Shown: positions 5,978 to 8,143 of the stretch, piece after piece
Layout: the number at the start of each line of letters is the position of its first letter
Numbering within the stretch: position 1 is the first letter of the stretch
The notes under the pieces: model-generated
The model's input: the letters and a program-made list of their open reading frames with translations, nothing else
The model's database searches: none
What the model was told of the DNA's origin: nothing
Made by a program: the position numbers and the translations under genes
From: CAKVOD01 sp050872805
Lineage (GTDB): Bacteria > Bacillota > Clostridia > Christensenellales > UBA1242
Direction: 5' to 3'
NCBI GenBank assembly: GCA_050872805.1
Contig: JBNMHN010000058.1
Span: 1 to 8,143, forward strand
DNA: 8,143 nucleotides

Positions 5978-6252
5978 GTACTATCCCTACACACAAAGTA
6001 CTTTCACGGGCGGCAAACAAAAGTTCTTTCTACATATGTTAGTTCTCGGATGCGATAGCGCACGGCTGTGAGTACTGGCGGGGATAGCCCCGCCGCTACA
6101 GATACTTTCCCTACACACAAGTGACTTGCGTGGGCGGCAAACAAAAGTTCTTTCTATATAGTTCATCACTCGTTGCGATAGCGCACGACGCAGGTACTTT
6201 CCCTACACATAGGTTGCTTTCGCGGACGGCAAGCGCAAGTACTTTTTATAGG
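5957..6252 (+). repeat. Three tandem diverged, palindrome-containing repeats (REP-like array)
   Basis: Three units begin at 5957, 6051 and 6174, each opening with the hairpin TGCG-ATAG-CGCA. They continue through a shared order of blocks: CCCTACACA, then ACTT, then (G/A)CGGCAA(A/G)C, then a pyrimidine-rich end. Units 1 and 2 also share CGGCTGTGAGTACT and GGGCGGCAAACAAAAGTTCT. Unit lengths are about 94, 123 and 79 bases, and unit 3 is the most diverged. The first unit overlaps the end of spo0A. Together with the terminator this accounts for the roughly 480-base gap between spo0A and the ATPase gene. No protein-coding capacity is evident. It resembles dispersed REP/MITE-type elements rather than CRISPR. 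Confidence 0.75.
6077..6106 (+). repeat. 30-bp hairpin insertion inside repeat unit 2
   Basis: Unit 2 differs from unit 1 by an extra segment with a perfect 7-bp stem, GGCGGGG (6077-6083) and CCCCGCC (6088-6094), around the loop ATAG, followed by GCTACAGATACT. TACT flanks it on both sides (6073-6076 and 6103-6106). The ATAG loop is the same as in the TGCG-ATAG-CGCA hairpins that open each unit. It is not followed by T residues, so it is not a terminator. Confidence 0.65.
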
Positions 6253-6296
6253 TGTTGGCATATTGGCAAGCGGTGGCAAATTAAGAGGTTATACAA

Positions 6297-6326
6297 AAAA
6301 AAGCGGTAATTGAAAGCCGCTTTTTT
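6297..6326 (+). terminator. Symmetric rho-independent terminator downstream of spo0A
   Basis: AAAAAAGCGG (6297-6306) pairs perfectly with CCGCTTTTTT (6317-6326) around a ten-base loop. The T-run on one strand and the A-run on the other make it work in either direction. It most likely ends the spo0A transcript after the repeat array and insulates the ATPase gene. Confidence 0.85.
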
Positions 6327-6343
6327 GCTAGGGTTTGGGCGCA

Positions 6344-6430
6344 AAAATTGGAAAAGTGTATTTTTTGCCCCCAAAATTTATAGGAAAAGTGTAAAAATGT
6401 ATTGCTTTTTTTATAGGAAAAGTGTAAAAT
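6344..6430 (+). repeat. 5' flanking repeat block of the ATPase gene: three GGAAAAGTGTA motifs at 33-bp spacing
   Basis: Perfect GGAAAAGTGTA occurs at 6350-6360, 6383-6393 and 6416-6426, each start exactly 33 bases from the last. Flanking bases are also shared (ATTGGAAAAGTGTATTTTTT, AAATTTATAGG). The block is nearly repeated after the gene at 7877-7985. The third motif overlaps the presumed -10 box of the ATPase promoter. Confidence 0.9.
6402..6430 (+). promoter_or_regulatory. Promoter of the AAA ATPase gene
   Basis: TTGCTT (6402-6407), a 17-base spacer and TAAAAT (6425-6430) form a plausible sigma-A promoter about 25 bases before the ATG. The third GGAAAAGTGTA fills the spacer and runs into the -10, so a protein binding the motif would block this promoter. 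Confidence 0.55.
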
Positions 6431-6454
6431 ATCTATAAAAGGAGAAAAATTAGT

Positions 6455-7783
6455 ATGTTGCATAGAAAGATAGAACAACAAATTGTTTCGCACTTAGAGG
6501 CAAATTCCAACAAGGTTATGGTTATTGACGGGGCTAGACAAATCGGTAAGTCATACATTATTAGGCACGTTGCAACAAATGTTTTGAAAGACAAATTTAC
6601 AAACTATATTGAAATCAATTTTGTTGAGGACTCTTTAGGTGACAGGCTTTTTGCGAATGTCAAAACCAAAGAAGATTTTTATCTACAACTCAGCACGATT
6701 GCGGGCGAGCGGATGAAAGGAAAAGATAACACTTTGATTTTCATTGACGAAATTCAGGAGTATCCACAGTTTTTGACTTTGCTCAAATTTTTGAAACAGG
6801 ATGACAAGTTCACGTACATTTGCAGCGGCTCTTTGCTGGGCGTCACGCTTGCAAAGACGCCGTCGATACCTATCGGCAGCATTGAGGTTGTTCATATGTA
6901 CCCTCTTGACTTTGAGGAGTTTTTGCTTGCAAATGGTTTTAACGCTATTGGTATTGACGCGCTAAAAAAGAAGTTTACAAACTTAGAGAGCCTTGAGGAA
7001 TCTACACACAACAAAGTGCTTGACTTATTCAAAAAGTACTTGCTTGTTGGTGGGCTGCCTGATGCGGTCAACAGTTTCATTGAAAAGAAAAACATTGTAG
7101 AAGTTCGCAAAATTCAAGCCGACATTTTCGACTACTATGGTGACGATGCTAGCAAATATGACAAACAACACAAACTGAAAATCAAGCGCATTTATGATAT
7201 GATTCCTTCGATTATGGAAAACAAGAAAAAGCGCGTTGTTGCCAGAGATATTGAAAACATTGAGGGTAAGCGCTACTCAAACTATCAAGACGAGTTTGAC
7301 TACCTCATCAATTCGGGCATTGCGCTTGAAGTCAAGGCAATTTCGACACCCGTTTTCCCTTTGATTGAGTCAAGTGGAAAAAATTTGCTAAAACTCTACC
7401 TCAATGACGTTGGCATCTTAACAAGCATTCTCTACAAAAACAACATTGCGGCAATTCTCAACGACGAAAGGAGTGTGAACCTAGGTTCGGTTTACGAATC
7501 AGTTGTTGCGAGTGAACTAAAAGCGCACGGACACAACTTGTTTTACTACGACAATAAAAAACTTGGCGAGGTCGACTTTTTGATTGACGACTATGACAGT
7601 CTATCCGTTTTGCCACTTGAAGTAAAGTCTGGCAAGGACTACACCATTCACCCTGCAATCAACAAATTTTTGACAAATAAAGACTACAACGTCAAAAAAG
7701 GCTATGTCCTTTCTAATGAGCGCACGATAGCGCAAAAAGGCAATTTGATTTACTTGCCGATTTACTATGTTATGTTTTTATAA
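6455..7783 (+). CDS. AAA ATPase with C-terminal DUF4143 (COG1373 type)
   Basis: This 442-residue protein belongs to the widespread ATP-binding family with an N-terminal AAA domain and a C-terminal DUF4143 domain. Walker A is GARQIGKS (26-33), Walker B LIFIDEIQ (94-101), and a sensor-1-like segment is YICSGSLLG (121-129). The family block HMYPLDFEEFLLANG (147-161) and the LLVGGLPDAV motif (196-205) are present. The C-terminus has a PD-(D/E)XK-like arrangement: E348 in SVYESVVASEL, D374 in GEVDFLI and E389-x-K391 in PLEVKSGK. The cellular role of the family is not established; the nuclease-like residues suggest DNA binding or cleavage, which is inference. The start ATG at 6455 follows AAGGAG by ten bases. 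The gene stands alone between two terminators and is bracketed by near-identical repeat blocks, which suggests a mobile or recombining cassette. It looks intact. Confidence 0.9.
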   Translation: MLHRKIEQQIVSHLEANSNKVMVIDGARQIGKSYIIRHVATNVLKDKFTNYIEINFVEDSLGDRLFANVKTKEDFYLQLSTIAGERMKGKDNTLIFIDEIQEYPQFLTLLKFLKQDDKFTYICSGSLLGVTLAKTPSIPIGSIEVVHMYPLDFEEFLLANGFNAIGIDALKKKFTNLESLEESTHNKVLDLFKKYLLVGGLPDAVNSFIEKKNIVEVRKIQADIFDYYGDDASKYDKQHKLKIKRIYDMIPSIMENKKKRVVARDIENIEGKRYSNYQDEFDYLINSGIALEVKAISTPVFPLIESSGKNLLKLYLNDVGILTSILYKNNIAAILNDERSVNLGSVYESVVASELKAHGHNLFYYDNKKLGEVDFLIDDYDSLSVLPLEVKSGKDYTIHPAINKFLTNKDYNVKKGYVLSNERTIAQKGNLIYLPIYYVMFL

Positions 7784-7787
7784 AAAG

Positions 7788-7838
7788 CAACCGCTTGTAA
7801 AGTTATTTAAATGATAACTTGTTTAGCGGTTGTTTTTT
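7788..7838 (+). terminator. Terminator of the ATPase gene, two-step hairpin
   Basis: The outer stem CAACCGCT (7788-7795)/AGCGGTTG (7825-7832) encloses an inner stem AAGTTAT (7800-7806)/ATAACTT (7814-7820), followed by six T. It begins five bases after the stop codon. On the opposite strand the outer stem is followed by GCTTTTTAT, so it may also stop transcription coming from the right-edge gene. Confidence 0.88.
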
Positions 7839-7876
7839 ATTGTGTTACCTTTTCCATAACTAAGATGCTTTACATT

Positions 7877-7985
7877 AAAATTGGAAAAGTGTATTTTTTA
7901 TGGGTTAAATTTATAGGAAAAGTGTAAAAATGGGTCTTTTTGTGTCGTGTAAAAATGGGTTGCTTTTTAAGGAAAGCGTATAAAG
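7877..7985 (+). repeat. 3' flanking repeat block of the ATPase gene, direct copy of the 5' block
   Basis: Perfect GGAAAAGTGTA occurs at 7883-7893 and 7916-7926, again 33 bases apart. The bases around these two motifs match the 5' block almost throughout. A third, decayed copy follows (TTGCTTTTT at 7960-7968, then GGAAAGCGTATAAAG at 7971-7985), matching the 5' TTGCTTTTT...GGAAAAGTGTAAAA segment. An extra 25-base duplication of GTGTAAAAATGGGT (7922-7935 and 7947-7960) explains the shifted spacing. No start codon with a ribosome binding site follows. Confidence 0.85.
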
Positions 7986-8030
7986 CACACTCAAATTTAT
8001 CATATCAATTCCGCAAAATGCGTAACACAA

Positions 8031-8143
8031 TCAGTTTTTAATATTCTTTGCAATTTGCTGGGCGCATTTGACACCGTCCTGCGCGCTTGTTATGATTCCG
8101 CCTGCGTAACCTGCGCCTTCGCCGATTGGGTAGAGTCCTAGCA
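8031..8143 (-). CDS. C-terminus of an FAD-dependent oxidoreductase (COG2509-like); runs off the right edge
   Basis: The minus-strand frame entering from the right edge is open for 37 codons to a TGA at 8031-8033. It reads LGLYPIGEGAGYAGG, then IITSAQDGVKCAQQIAK, ending in NIKN. The GLYPxGEGAGYAGGI...SAxDG pattern is the C-terminal FAD-binding segment of the uncharacterised FAD-dependent dehydrogenases found in many Bacillota. In these, the glycine-rich stretch contacts the flavin and the following helix closes the protein. Only the end is visible, so the substrate and start are unknown. No strong terminator lies directly after it; the bidirectional hairpin at 7788-7838 may serve. Confidence 0.82.
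   Translation of the reverse strand, partial: LGLYPIGEGAGYAGGIITSAQDGVKCAQQIAKNIKN

Noticed and set aside
5957..6252. CRISPR array
   Set aside because: There are only three diverged units of unequal length with shared sequence throughout. There are no unique spacers of constant size and no cas genes.
6344..6398. Short peptide encoded by the repeat block (IGKVYFL...KFIGKV in both flanks)
   Set aside because: The two flanks share a frame and 33-bp spacing, but there is no start codon with a ribosome binding site, and the differing bases change amino acids rather than being silent.

Overview
The window looks like AT-rich chromosomal DNA from a member of the Bacillota, most likely an uncultured Clostridia-type bacterium. 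The evidence is a full-length Spo0A, a DUF421 (YetF-type) membrane protein, a Firmicutes-style L10 leader with a transcription attenuator, strong GGAGG-type ribosome binding sites and TTGACA/TATAAT promoters. I cannot name a genus.

Layout. At the left edge is the start of a minus-strand gene with its own promoter, probably a site-2 protease (1-86). It is followed by the minus-strand rplJ-rplL operon (243-1188), with a terminator after rplL and an L10 leader and consensus promoter before rplJ. The flanks are unusual: rplK/rplA are not upstream and rpoB is not downstream. Upstream of rplJ sits a minus-strand HAD phosphatase (1412-2080) with a Cys-rich tail. Next is a large minus-strand surface protein gene (2274-4125) whose real start lies beyond a run of 13 G residues that puts the start codon out of frame, so it is probably a phase-variable gene captured in the OFF state. 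On the plus strand follow a DUF421 membrane protein (4336-5019) and spo0A (5216-5977). A tandem, palindrome-rich repeat array (5957-6252) supplies the last six codons and the stop of spo0A and is closed by a symmetric terminator. A plus-strand AAA ATPase/DUF4143 gene (6455-7783) is bracketed by long direct repeats built from GGAAAAGTGTA motifs at exact 33-bp spacing. At the right edge is the 3' end of a minus-strand FAD-dependent oxidoreductase (8031-8143).

How it fits together. The left third is housekeeping (ribosomal stalk proteins under autogenous control). The middle and right parts carry surface, sporulation-control and accessory functions with several signs of genome plasticity: a hypermutable homopolymer, a REP-like array overlapping a key regulator gene, and a repeat-bracketed ATPase cassette. 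The two most promising signals are the poly-G switch at 4091-4103 and the repeat-flanked ATPase at 6344-7985. No tRNA, rRNA, transposase or CRISPR array was found.
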